DNA of 64,000 nucleotides from JACXTP01 sp963827905 (GTDB lineage Archaea > Thermoplasmatota > Thermoplasmata > Methanomassiliicoccales > UBA472): assembly GCA_963827905.1 (NCBI GenBank), contig CAWHCB010000007.1, positions 423,567 through 487,566 on the forward strand, in the 5' to 3' direction. Numbering within the stretch: the stretch's first letter is position 1; each line of letters starts with the position of its first letter. A program made the position numbers and the translations under genes. This document shows, one piece after another, positions 55,433 through 64,000 of this stretch. The notes below the pieces were generated by a model. The model saw only the letters and a list, made by a program, of their open reading frames with translations, searched no databases and was not told the origin of the DNA.

Positions 55433-56155
55433 ATGATAACGCTGGTGGGCGTTGGCCACGTCTTCGATATCGAGCGCCAGGTCCGCTATGTCATCCGGTC
55501 CGCCGCACCGGGCGCCGTGGCCGTCGAGCTCGACCCGGCCCGCTACCAGGCACTCAAGAACCCGCAGGAGCGCGGTGCAGCGCCTTTGCCATACCAGCTT
55601 CTCGCCCTCACCCAGCGGCGCATGGCCAAGGAGTTCAACGGCAAGGTGGGGCAGGAGATGCTGGTGGCGGTGGAGGAGGGGCAGAGCATGGGAGCGAAGG
55701 TGCTTTTCATCGATGTCGAGGCATCCAAGATGTTCCGTCGGCTCTGGGTGAGCATGCCCATCAAGGAGAAGGTGCTCTTGTTCCTGTCCGGGCTCACTGG
55801 TCTGGTGGCCTCGAAGAAGCAGGTGGAGGCGGAACTGGAGCGTTTCGAGGAGAACGAGAGCGAGTACATGGAGCTGATGGCGCAGGAGTTCCCCACCATG
55901 AAGAAGGTGCTCATAGACGACCGGAACGATGTCATGGCCAGCCGCATCGCCGTGGCGGAGGGCCAGTACGGCAGCGTCCTGGCGGTGGTGGGCGACGGTC
56001 ACGTGGACGGAATAACCAAGATACTGGCCAGGCCTGACATGCGTGTTCTCCGCCTCAAGGACCTGCGCGCCATGAACGTCGCGGAAGGTTGCGCCACCGA
56101 GGGGAACAACTGCGACGTCACCATCCACTTCACGGTAGGCACAGGCCAGGCCTAG
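55433..56155 (+). CDS. TraB-family (PrgY/GumN superfamily) protein
   Basis: A 240-residue protein with the TraB pattern: ITLVGVGHVFDIERQV (the GxxH motif) and the C-terminal VGDGHVDGITKIL; the fold is compared to EreA/ChaN-type metalloproteins. Archaeal TraB proteins usually carry a C-terminal membrane region, but here there is only a short hydrophobic stretch (EKVLLFLSGLTGLVASKK). The function is not known. It starts at the ATG at 55433 as a leaderless message. Confidence 0.72.
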   Translation: MITLVGVGHVFDIERQVRYVIRSAAPGAVAVELDPARYQALKNPQERGAAPLPYQLLALTQRRMAKEFNGKVGQEMLVAVEEGQSMGAKVLFIDVEASKMFRRLWVSMPIKEKVLLFLSGLTGLVASKKQVEAELERFEENESEYMELMAQEFPTMKKVLIDDRNDVMASRIAVAEGQYGSVLAVVGDGHVDGITKILARPDMRVLRLKDLRAMNVAEGCATEGNNCDVTIHFTVGTGQA

Positions 56156-56197
56156 TCCGCAATGCATTTAATTCTTCGTCGTGCTACCGTACAACGC

Positions 56198-56869
56198 ATG
56201 AAGGTGGTGCTTCTCTCCTATACCAAGGACGCCGAGCTGCTCTGCGCCACGGCCGCCAGGACCTGCTACTCCCAAGGGCCCCCCAGCGAGATCCGGGGCA
56301 AGGTCACGAACGACAAAGCGGGCAAGCTGATCGGGGATGTGGTGGGGATGGGGCACCATTCGGTCATCGAGCATGCATATTACACGTTCTCTCTGGAGGG
56401 AGTGTCCCGTGCCCTCACCCACCAATTGGTGCGACACCGGATGGCATCCTACAGCCAGCAGTCCCAACGCTATGTGAACATGCTCTCGGCGGAGTATGTC
56501 CTGCCCAAGAGCGTGGAGGCGGACCCAGAGGCGGCGAAGATCTACAGACTGGCCATGGAACAGGCCTGGGAGTCGTATCAGAAGCTGGCGGAGAGGGTAC
56601 CGGTGGAGGACGCGCGTTACGTCCTTCCCAACGCCTGCGAGAGCAACATCATGGTCACCATGAACGCCAGGGAGCTGATGCACTTCTTCACCTTACGCTG
56701 TTGCGAGCGGGCCCAGTGGGAGATCCGGGAGGTGGCCGAGGAGATGCTCCGCCTGGTCCAAGAGGTCTCCCCACAGATATTCCATGACGCTGGACCGCCC
56801 TGCGTTCGCGGCCCCTGCCCCGAAGGCAAGCTCTCCTGCGGGAAGCCTCGAGGGAGGGCCAGAAAATAG
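56198..56869 (+). CDS. thyX: flavin-dependent thymidylate synthase
   Basis: ThyX makes dTMP with methylene-tetrahydrofolate and FAD. The signature RHRMASYSQQS (RHRx7S) is perfect, with MGHHSVIEHAYYTF upstream and ACESNIMVTMNARELMHFF, RCCERAQWEIR downstream. I use the ATG at 56198, about 30 bases after ATTTAATTC. The C-terminus, GPPCVRGPCPEGKLSCGK, is Cys-rich, a feature of many archaeal ThyX proteins. It replaces a ThyA-type enzyme, absent here. Confidence 0.95.
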   Translation: MKVVLLSYTKDAELLCATAARTCYSQGPPSEIRGKVTNDKAGKLIGDVVGMGHHSVIEHAYYTFSLEGVSRALTHQLVRHRMASYSQQSQRYVNMLSAEYVLPKSVEADPEAAKIYRLAMEQAWESYQKLAERVPVEDARYVLPNACESNIMVTMNARELMHFFTLRCCERAQWEIREVAEEMLRLVQEVSPQIFHDAGPPCVRGPCPEGKLSCGKPRGRARK

Positions 56870-56902
56870 TCGGAAGGTTAGGTCCATGCACCGAGGGGGT
56901 AG

Positions 56903-58174
56903 GTGAGCACCTTCATGTCCAGACTCGATCCGCTCCAGGTCTACATCGTCAACCAGTCCTGCCATTGGTTCATCGTCGGTCTGATGTTCCCGATCATGGC
57001 GTTGCTCTTCCTGGAAAAGGGGGCGGACATCTTCCAGGTGGGCGCGTTGATAGCCGCCTACTCTGCCACCGTGATATTGCTGGAGCTTCCGACCGGAGGT
57101 CTGGCGGACAGCATCGGTCGTAAACGGGTCTATCTCATCTCCCAGGGTTTCTATGCGATGGCGCTCGCCACGGTGCTTTTTGCCACCGCCTTGCCACTTC
57201 TCTTCATCGGCATGATCCTGATGGGAACGGCCCGCGCCCTATCCTCCGGGTCCATGGACGCCTGGTTCGTTGACGAGTTCAAGAAGGAATGTCCTGGCCA
57301 GGACCTGCAAAGGGCATTGGCAAAGGCCAACACCGTCATTCCGGTGGGGATCGCCTCCGGCTCGTTGATCGGCGGCCTGCTGCCGTATTATCTAGGGCCC
57401 CAGGTGGACGAGGCCTTCGGCTTGGGCGTATACTCGATCAACCTGATGGTGATGCTCATCGCCGTCGCTGCGCAGGTGGTGCTCACTTCGATATTGGTAC
57501 GGGAGGAAAGACCGGCGGAAAGAGGCGATGCCTGGTCAGGCGCCAAAAGGTTACCTCAGGTACTGTCCACCTCCGTGCAATATGGGTTCAGGAACCGGAC
57601 GATATTGCTATTGCTCATATCCGTCGCGGCCTTGGGGTTTTCCCTCATGTCGGTGGAGACGTACTGGCAGCCACGTCTCAAAGAGATACTGGGCAGCGAG
57701 TCGGAGGCATGGATCTTCGGGGTCATTGCGGCCGGGTACTTCTTGGCCAATTCCGTGGGGAACCTGGTGAGCATACCCTTGTGCTCCAGGTTCAAGGAGG
57801 GACGGTCCAAAGCGCTTGCGGCGATCAGACTGGCCATGGGTGGGGCCTTGATATTGTTGGCTCTCCAGGGGGGCGTCTGGGGGTTCGCTGCGATCTACCT
57901 GCTGTTCTTCCTGTTGGTGGGGGTGGAGGGGTCGCCCTTCGCTGCCCTGTTCAACTCGAACGTACCCAGTGAGAAGCGTTCCACCCTCCTCTCATTACAG
58001 TCCCTGGTCCTGCAGGTGGGCGGGCTGATCGGCACTCTCGTCATGGGGTATGTGGCCCAGGCCTTCTCGTTCGGGGCCGCCTGGTCCATAGCTGGTCTGG
58101 TCCTCATGCTATCTGCCCTGGCCTATTTCGTCATCCCCACGCCCCGAGGGAGCCTTGATAAGGATGGAATATGA
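56903..58174 (+). CDS. MFS transporter
   Basis: A 423-residue, 12-helix major facilitator protein. The loop between helices 2 and 3 holds the family motif GGLADSIGRKRVYLIS, and an acidic/basic segment (FVDEFKKECPGQDLQRAL) marks the region after helix 4. A long cytosolic loop lies near residue 205 (REERPAERGDAWSG). The substrate is unknown; the family fits drug or metabolite export. It starts with GTG at 56903, or ATG four codons on. Confidence 0.82.
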   Translation: MSTFMSRLDPLQVYIVNQSCHWFIVGLMFPIMALLFLEKGADIFQVGALIAAYSATVILLELPTGGLADSIGRKRVYLISQGFYAMALATVLFATALPLLFIGMILMGTARALSSGSMDAWFVDEFKKECPGQDLQRALAKANTVIPVGIASGSLIGGLLPYYLGPQVDEAFGLGVYSINLMVMLIAVAAQVVLTSILVREERPAERGDAWSGAKRLPQVLSTSVQYGFRNRTILLLLISVAALGFSLMSVETYWQPRLKEILGSESEAWIFGVIAAGYFLANSVGNLVSIPLCSRFKEGRSKALAAIRLAMGGALILLALQGGVWGFAAIYLLFFLLVGVEGSPFAALFNSNVPSEKRSTLLSLQSLVLQVGGLIGTLVMGYVAQAFSFGAAWSIAGLVLMLSALAYFVIPTPRGSLDKDGI

Positions 58175-58241
58175 TTCGGTCCAGCATAGGTCTCGTTCTC
58201 ATCTCTGCCAGTCCTACACGAGGCCGCCGGAATCCAACAAC

Positions 58242-58250
58242 TTTTAAATA
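58242..58250 (+). promoter_or_regulatory. TATA box of rps17e
   Basis: TTTTAAATA lies about 45 bases before the rps17e ATG. Confidence 0.45.
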
Positions 58251-58289
58251 GAGCGAACCCTTTTGGCGCCCTTACCATCGGGTGTGTCC

Positions 58290-58484
58290 ATGGGAAACAT
58301 CAGACCTACTTACATCAAACGCGTCGCCATCGAACTGGTCGCCAAGTACCCCAGGGTCTTCAGCACCGACTTCGAGAACAACAAGGCGATGGTAGACAAA
58401 CTATGCACTGTTGACTCGGTGAAGATGAGGAACCGCATCGCCGGGTACATAAGCCGCTATTGGCAGAACCAACAGAAGCTCTGA
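58290..58484 (+). CDS. rps17e: 30S ribosomal protein S17e
   Basis: A 64-residue small-subunit protein: MGNIRPTYIKRVAIELVAKYP is the family signature and KMRNRIAGYISRYW the C-terminal helix. The ATG at 58290 gives the standard archaeal length. It stands alone in front of the ABC genes. Confidence 0.95.
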   Translation: MGNIRPTYIKRVAIELVAKYPRVFSTDFENNKAMVDKLCTVDSVKMRNRIAGYISRYWQNQQKL

Positions 58485-58526
58485 ACACAATAATTCTTCA
58501 TAGGCATCGACCATGTGGTGCAAGCC

Positions 58527-59493
58527 ATGCGCTACGCCATAGAGGTCGACCACGTCACTCGTGTTTTCGGGGGCAAAGGGGATAAGGTCCACGCCAAGGC
58601 GCTGGACGACATCTCCTTGCAGGTCGGCGAGGGCGAGCTCTTCGGCCTCCTCGGGCCTAACGGCGCGGGCAAGACCACCCTCATCAAGATCTTGGCCACG
58701 TTACTGCTTCCCAGCGAGGGTTCGGTCAGGGTCCTCGGCCATGATGTGGTCAAGGACTACAACAAGATCCGCGCCCGCATCAACATGGTGTCCGGCGGGG
58801 AGATATCCGGTTATGGCCTCTTGACCGTCCGGGAGAACCTCTGGATGTTCTCCCAGTTCTACGGCATCCCGCCCAAGGTGGCGAGAGCAGCGCATGGACG
58901 ACCTGCTGGAACGGTTCGGTCTGCTGGACAAGGCCGATGCGAAGGTGCGCACCATCTCCACCGGGCAGAAGCAGAAGATGAACGTCATCCGGGGCTTCGT
59001 GACCGACCCGGACCTGATCTACCTGGACGAGCCCACCCTGGGGCTCGATGTCAACGCCAGCCTGATCATACGGGACTTCCTGCGCAAGTGGGTGAAGGAG
59101 ACGCCGGGCAAGACCATGCTGCTGACCACTCACTACATGGTGGAGGCGGACGAGCTGTGCGACCGGGTGGCGATAATCGACCAGGGAAAGATCCTGGCTT
59201 GCGATTCCCCATCCAACCTGAAACGCATGCTCAAACGGGCCACCACCTTCGACATCGAGACCACCGCCTTCCCCGGCATGGACTCCATCCCACCAATGGT
59301 CGGGCTGGAAGGTTACAACTCCAAGTCAGTGGGGGATCGGGCCCTGACCCGTTTCGTGGTGAACGATGAGGCGGTCATCTCCGAGATAATCTCCCATATC
59401 AATTCCAAGGGGGGCCGGATCATCGCCCTGGGGAAGAGCGAGGCCACCTTGGAGGACGTGTTCATCCACCTGGTGGGCCGGGGGCTGGAGTGA
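58527..59493 (+). CDS. ABC transporter ATP-binding protein (ABC-2 exporter), one frameshift
   Basis: A Walker A GPNGAGKT, ABC signature STGQKQK (variant of LSGGQ), Walker B LIYLDEPTLGLD and switch TTHYMVEA are all visible. The C-terminal extension ends in LEDVFIHLVGRGLE, typical of DrrA/NodI-type exporters. A frame break near 58885 is explained by loss of one AG from an AGAGAG run. Its stop overlaps the first permease by 4 bases. The exported substrate is unknown. Confidence 0.9.
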
Positions 59494-60302
59494 TGGACTG
59501 GTTGCTCAACCTCCGCGCCGTCAAGGGCCGGGCCTATCCGAGGGCCGTGGGCGGCCTTCGGGAGCCTTCTTGGATGTTCTTCGATACGTTGTTGCCACTG
59601 CTGGGCATCGCCGCCTTCGTCTTCTACTACCAGGCGCTGGGGGCTCCGGAGGTGTACACCGGTTATGTCATCATCGGTGGGGCCATGACGGCCTACTGGC
59701 TGAACGTGCTCTGGTCCATGGCCACCCAGTTCTACTGGGAGAAGGAGACGGGGAACCTGGAGCTTTACATGATGGCGCCCATGTCCAAGATGTCGGTCCT
59801 GGCCGGCATGGCCCTGGGCGGCATGATCCTGACCTCGGTGCGGGCGGTCTCGACCATCGTCCTGGGGGTGATCATCTTCCAGGTGGAGATGGACATATCC
59901 TCGCCAGGTCTTCTGGCGGCGGTCTTCGTGACCACCCTCATCGCGCTCTATGGGCTCGGCATGCTCTTCTCCTCCCTCTACATGCTGTGGGGGAGAGGCG
60001 CCTGGCACATGTCGAACCTGATGCAGGAGCCCATCTATCTGGTCTCCGGGTTCTATTTCCCGGTGCGGGAGATCGGATTCTACTTCGCCCTGGGAGCGGC
60101 GATCATCCCGATCACGCTGGGGCTGGACGCCATGCGTCAGTTGCTGTTCGGCGACCAGACCCAGGGTTTGTTGCCAGTGACCACTGAGCTGGCATTGTTG
60201 CTGGTGTCGGCGTTGGCGTTCATCGTGGCCGCGCACTTCGCCCTAAAAAAGATGGAGTACCTGGGACGGAAGGAAGGGAGGCTGACGATGCGATGGCAAT
60301 GA
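59490..60302 (+). CDS. ABC-2 type permease (first)
   Basis: A 270-residue, six-helix ABC-2 membrane protein: an N-terminal amphipathic region (NLRAVKGRAYPRAVGG), WEKETGNLELYMMAPMSK coupling region, and the NLMQEPIYLVSGFYFPVREI loop before the last helices, as in NodJ/DrrB. It overlaps the ATPase stop and the second permease start, so the three form one operon. Confidence 0.9.
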   Translation: MMDWLLNLRAVKGRAYPRAVGGLREPSWMFFDTLLPLLGIAAFVFYYQALGAPEVYTGYVIIGGAMTAYWLNVLWSMATQFYWEKETGNLELYMMAPMSKMSVLAGMALGGMILTSVRAVSTIVLGVIIFQVEMDISSPGLLAAVFVTTLIALYGLGMLFSSLYMLWGRGAWHMSNLMQEPIYLVSGFYFPVREIGFYFALGAAIIPITLGLDAMRQLLFGDQTQGLLPVTTELALLLVSALAFIVAAHFALKKMEYLGRKEGRLTMRWQ

Positions 60303-61166
60303 AGGACGCGTTGCGAAGGGACCTCCGCACCGTCCGCTGGTCCGCCTGGCTGGGTTGGCAGATGGAGTCTAATTGGACCAATCCCTTGCTGTTCCTGGTA
60401 TATTCCATCGTCAAGCCGGTCTTCGGGACGTTCATCCTGGTCTTCATGTACTGTCATAATACTGGGGGACGTCGCCACCGACCCGGTGCTTTTCTCGTAC
60501 ATGTACGTGGGGAACGCCTTCTACATGTTCGTGGCCCAGGTGATGTTCGGCGTGGCCTACGTGGTGCAGGAGGACCGGGAGCGGTTCAAGACGCTGAAGC
60601 AGGTCTACATCGCCCCCATCAGCTTCTTCCTTTATGTGATCGGTCGGGCCTTGAGCAAGATGGCCGTGACCGCCTTGGCAGTGGTGATCACGCTCGTGTT
60701 CGGAGTGGCGGTGTTGGACGTGGCCGTGGACCTGGCCCAGACCGCCTGGCTCATGTTCGCCATCGGGTTGTTGATCGGCCTGGCCTGCATATGCACCATC
60801 GGGGTGGCGCTGGCCGGAGTGACGTTCCTCACCGCTAGGCACAGTTCGGGCATCAACGAAGGCATCGCAGGCCTGTTCTACCTCTTCTGCGGGGTGGTGT
60901 ATCCCATCACCGTGCTGCCTCAATGGGCCCAGAACATTGGATTGGCCATACCTATCACTTACTGGCTTGAGCTGATGCGGCGCACCCTAGTGCCATCCAT
61001 GGACTTCTCGGAGATGAGCGGGCTGGGGGAGTACTCCGACCTGTCCATACTGCTCCTACTGACGGTCACCTCGATGGCATTTCTCCTGGTGTCCATCGGC
61101 ATATTCAAGTATGCGGACCATCTTGCGAGGAAAAAGGGCAAGCTCGACATGAACAGCACTTATTAA
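60293..61166 (+). CDS. ABC-2 type permease (second), one frameshift
   Basis: Another ABC-2 membrane subunit, homologous in layout: WLGWQMESNWTNPLLFLVYS, then (after a frame break near 60455) VLFSYMYVGNAFYMFVAQV, EDRERFKTLKQVYIAPISF and FYLFCGVVYPITVLPQWA. Two different permeases with one ATPase suggest a heterodimeric exporter. The C-terminus is basic (KKGKLDMNSTY). The break sits in CATAATACTGGGGG. Confidence 0.88.
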
Positions 61167-61199
61167 TGTCGAATGCCTTGCGCCTGCCGCACAACACAC

Positions 61200-61273
61200 G
61201 CCCGAGTGGGGTAGCTTGGATATCCTAAGAGGCTGCGAACCTCTAGACCCGGATTCAAATTCCGGCTCGGGCG
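61200..61273 (+). tRNA. tRNA-Arg (anticodon GCG)
   Basis: Acceptor GCCCGAG/CTCGGGC, anticodon stem AGAGG/CCTCT with loop CTGCGAA (anticodon 61235-61237), T-arm CCGGA-TTCAAAT-TCCGG, discriminator G. The gene is intron-free and has no encoded CCA. Confidence 0.9.
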
Positions 61274-61277
61274 CCTC

Positions 61278-63196
61278 TCACATCTCTAATCCCATTTTCT
61301 CGACCACGGTCACGTTGCCTGGGGGCAGTATGCGGGAGATCTCCTCCTCCGGCACCTCGAAAAGCTTGGCCAACTGGGCGGACAGTTTCCCTCGCGCCAT
61401 CTCCCCTGGGACGATCACCACATAACGCTGCGAACGGGCCTGGATCGCCTCCACCGGACCGCCCATGACCTTCCTGGCCCCCTCATGCTGGACCTCGCCC
61501 ACCGCCAATCTCAAGGGCAGGTGGTGATGGTAGTTGCGTTTGCCTCGGATGATGAAACCGCCCCGGGGCACGAACTCCCCAGCCTCCGGCGTCTTGGAAA
61601 CCTGGTCTGGAACTACCCAGTAGGCGCTGCCCTCGCTCACCCCCGCCCCCCAGGCCTTGGAGCTGGCCAGGGCGAACGTGCACACTTGGAGCATCTCAGC
61701 CTCTGTAGCCTCCGCCCCGTTCTTGATGATGACGCTGGCCGCCCCATGCAGGTCCGCGTGCGCGTAGCGGTCCGCCGCGGCCAGATGCTTCTTGACCAAT
61801 TGCTCGTTCGATCGGGCGTCCCGACCGCCTAGCACCAGTCGCCCTTCGGAGCTGATGAACCAGCGGTAGGCCTCGAACCAGAACTGCTTCGTGGGCTTGA
61901 CCTTGGCCTTCACGGCCTTGGCCTCCTCCTGTCCTTGACGCCGACGCTCCTCCACCTTCTTCTCCGTCTCCATCAGCGCCTGTTCCGCCCCCCGCATCTT
62001 GTCCTTCGCCTCCTTGGAGTGGGAGAACAACAGGTTGGCGTTCTCGTCGATGGACATGCGGTAGTTGAGCGGGACCTCCTTGTCGTCGATGCGGACCACG
62101 ATCAGGTCCTTGTCCGGCTCGACCTTGACGCAGAACGGAAGCCCCTGGGCGAAATCGCGCATCTGCTCCCAGTTAAGCTCTTCCGCCTTGGTCTTCAGAA
62201 CGGCGAGCAGCTTGACCACCTCGGCATAGCGGACGTATATCAGATTGGCCCTTTCGCCCATCTCCAAGCTCTCGGCTCGGAGCCGGTCCACGCTCTCTGA
62301 TTGCTGGTCCCGCTGCCTGATCAACCTCTCGAGCTCCTCGTCCCGCAGATCCTCCGCGTCCGGGGCCTTGGCGAAGAGATACTCGTCCAAGGCGTCAGAG
62401 AAGCTGGGGAACTCCTCCGCCTCCAGGGCCGCGTCCTGCAACAACGGGATGGGGGCCACGTCCTCGGCGTGCTCCTTACCGTAGTAGACCGTCGGTCTCG
62501 CCGAGTCCAACCTCAAGAAAAGCTGACCTATCCCATCGACCAGCTTGGAGATCTCCTCCTCGCTCAAGGACTTGGCCTTCTTGCCCTTGTCGACCTTGGC
62601 GATGAGGCAGGCCTCCTCGGCGTACTGCCCACCAAGGTTCCCGGCGGTGGCCAGGGTGCGGATGGCGTCGGCCGTCGAGGCTGCCAACGCCTCCTTCCAA
62701 GCCTCTTGGTCCAACAGTTGCGGGTGCGGCCTCGAGGGGGGGAACTGATATTCCAGGCCGATGCGGATGTTGCGATGCCTCCAGGTCTTCTGCTCCAGAC
62801 AGTTGGCGATCTTGCCGTCCTGCAGCACCAGCAGGTTGCCCTCACCGAACAGCTCGAAGATGACCTGGAAGCCCCCCTCCTTGGTGGTGAGGTCCATGAC
62901 CACGATGCGGTCGAACTCCCTTTGCGCCACGCTCAATGACCCGGGCGTTGGTGAGCATCTTGCGCAGGTGGACGGCGAAGTTGGTCGGGAGTGTCCGGCG
63001 TCTCGGGCCGGTCCTTCGGCAGGTACAGCCATTTCCCGTCACGGAGCAGAAGTTCCCTTCTCCCTGCGGGGGCGTTGATGCGGAACAGCACATTCCTTCC
63101 GTCCCAATGGAACACCTTGTCCATATGCCCCCCGACGAGGTCCTGCATCTCCTTGGTCATGGCCAGGACATCGACCGCGTTCATCTCTTTCTTCAT
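61278..63196 (-). CDS. rqcH: ribosome quality control factor RqcH/NEMF (NFACT family), two frameshifts
   Basis: RqcH binds 50S-peptidyl-tRNA and adds C-terminal tails to stalled nascent chains. The N-terminal NFACT-N part (MNAVDVLAMTKEMQDLVGG) lies in one frame, a short piece FAVHLRKMLTNARVI in a second, and the rest in a third, breaking near 62985 and 62940. The rest has coiled-coil segments (residues rich in E/K/R near RLRAESLEMGERANL) and the NFACT-R core GGRDARSNEQLVKKHL with HADLHGAASVII. The tail ends in EEEISRILPPGNVTVVEKMG. It is convergent with nothing and lies next to tRNA genes. Confidence 0.88.
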
Positions 63197-63313
63197 GACT
63201 CACCGAAAGCTCGGGTTGACAAAAAAGTTTGCATCGCAACGGTCTGGACTCAGATGGAACGACACCCAGATCAGAAAGGTTTATGAATCATTATCCAATT
63301 GGGGGGGCTCACT

Positions 63314-63385
63314 GCCACTGTGGCTTAGAGGCATAGCGACGCCTTGGTAAGGCGTAGGTCGAGGGTTCAAATCCCTCCAGTGGCT
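63314..63385 (+). tRNA. tRNA-Thr (anticodon GGT)
   Basis: Acceptor GCCACTG/CAGTGGC, anticodon stem ACGCC/GGCGT with loop TTGGTAA, T-arm GAGGG-TTCAAAT-CCCTC, discriminator T. The D-arm is compact with three good pairs. An upstream GTTTATGAATC at about 63279 may be the promoter. CCA is not encoded. Confidence 0.9.
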
Positions 63386-63451
63386 CTTTCATTTTCCTTC
63401 ATAGCATTGAAATATCCCACCAATGATAATTGGTTTGGACCTGGGCGTATT

Positions 63452-64000
63452 ATGAGAAGGGCGCTACTGTTCTCCCTGACACTGATATTCATCGTCGTCA
63501 TATTCGGGACCATAGGTTTTTTTCTGACCGAACCGACCGTGCACCACGACCTTGGTCTCTCCCTGTGGTTGACCATGGTCACCATGACCACGGTAGGTTA
63601 TGGTGATTATTACCCCACCGTCCCAATCTCCAGATTCGTCGGTGTGGTGGTGATGGTGGCAGGCGTCGGGGCGGTCATCTATACCTTCACCACGTTGTTC
63701 CAGCTGGTGGTGACGAGCGAAGCCTCCGATCAGAGCTGGGTCTACCAGTGAGGAGGACCAGAATGAAGGACCATTACATCGTTTGCGGATATGGCAATGT
63801 GGGGAGGGAGGTTATGTCCCATCTTCAAGTGCCGAGGGGAAAACGTGGTAGTCAAAGGGACCGCTTGAAGGTGGAATCGCTGGTGGAGAAGGGGGACCCG
63901 GTCATCCAAGGGGACGCCGAGGACGAGGACACCTTGAAAAGGGCCAATGTCCTGGAGGCCAAGGGACTGATCACCGTCCTACGTGATAGCCAGAACCTCG
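63452..64000 (+). CDS. two-TM potassium channel with RCK (TrkA-N) domain, frameshifted and cut by window edge
   Basis: The first 99 residues form a channel pore: helix 1 (RALLFSLTLIFIVVIFGTIGFF), the pore helix and filter TMVTMTTVGYGD, and helix 2 (FVGVVVMVAGVGAVIYTFTTLF). A stop at 63749-63751 then appears, but another frame continues RRTRMKDHYIVCGYGNVGREV, the start of an RCK domain that binds regulatory ligands, as in MthK-like channels. Two more indels (about 63825-63862) precede DRLKVESLVEKGDPVIQGDA. One channel-RCK fusion is more likely than two genes, although GAGGAGG before the RCK ATG leaves that open. Confidence 0.8.

Overview
This 64-kb, GC-rich window is chromosomal DNA of an archaeon. 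The evidence is archaeal-type RNA polymerase genes (rpoH, an unsplit rpoB, rpoA1 and a separate rpoA2), TBP, Spt5, the L11-L1-L10-L12 ribosomal cluster, Orc1/Cdc6, PriL, GatD/GatE, AglB, several FtsZ genes and many TATA-driven, often leaderless starts. The undivided B subunit, the gene content and the GC content suggest a Thermoplasmatota lineage, perhaps related to Methanomassiliicoccales; that placement is inference. There is no CRISPR array, insertion sequence, rRNA or prophage; nearly everything is core or surface biology.

Layout. 1-5.2 kb: M20 peptidase, gcvT, orc1/cdc6 and a Nif3-like gene, then the ribosomal stalk genes, all on the minus strand. 5.2-8.7 kb: rpl1, rpl11, spt5, secE and ftsZ. 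8.7-14.1 kb: a cell-division neighbourhood with two further ftsZ genes, a small XRE regulator, a double ribbon-helix-helix CdrS-like regulator, and tbp. 14-20.4 kb: trmJ, truA, an AK6/Fap7-type kinase, a CDP-alcohol phosphotransferase, priL, a COG1031-type radical SAM enzyme, EF-1 beta and a zinc ribbon. 20.6 kb: a tRNA-Lys gene interrupted by two non-canonical introns. 20.9-29.7 kb: the RNA polymerase operon ending in rpl30e and nusA. 29.7-31.6 kb: a second radical SAM gene and pyrF. 31.7-48.0 kb: a surface and glycosylation region, with an oligosaccharyltransferase apparently fused to a giant sequon-rich extracellular region, a CARDB-like membrane protein and a ~1950-residue beta-helix surface protein; translin, purD and hypB lie between them on the minus strand. 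48-61 kb: gatD/gatE, a HemK-like methylase, rhomboid, metallo-hydrolase, pcm, HAD phosphatase, TraB, thyX, an MFS transporter, rps17e and an ABC-2 exporter. 61-64 kb: tRNA-Arg, rqcH, tRNA-Thr and a two-TM potassium channel.

Sequence quality matters for reading this window. From about 5.2 to 28.7 kb no gene is interrupted, yet many conserved genes elsewhere need one-base shifts to read through (gcvT, rpl10, rpoA2, aglB, translin, purD, hypB, the beta-helix gene, gatD, gatE, the ABC genes, rqcH, the channel). Several shifts fall in short homopolymers, and essential genes are affected, so I treat them as probable consensus errors and annotate whole genes across them.

The most interesting signals are the tRNA-Lys gene with two bulge-helix-bulge introns (D-loop and T-loop), the AglB fusion, an Ig/NEW3-like domain on the N-terminus of Spt5, and three ftsZ genes with two small DNA-binding proteins and palindromic or repeated promoter elements.
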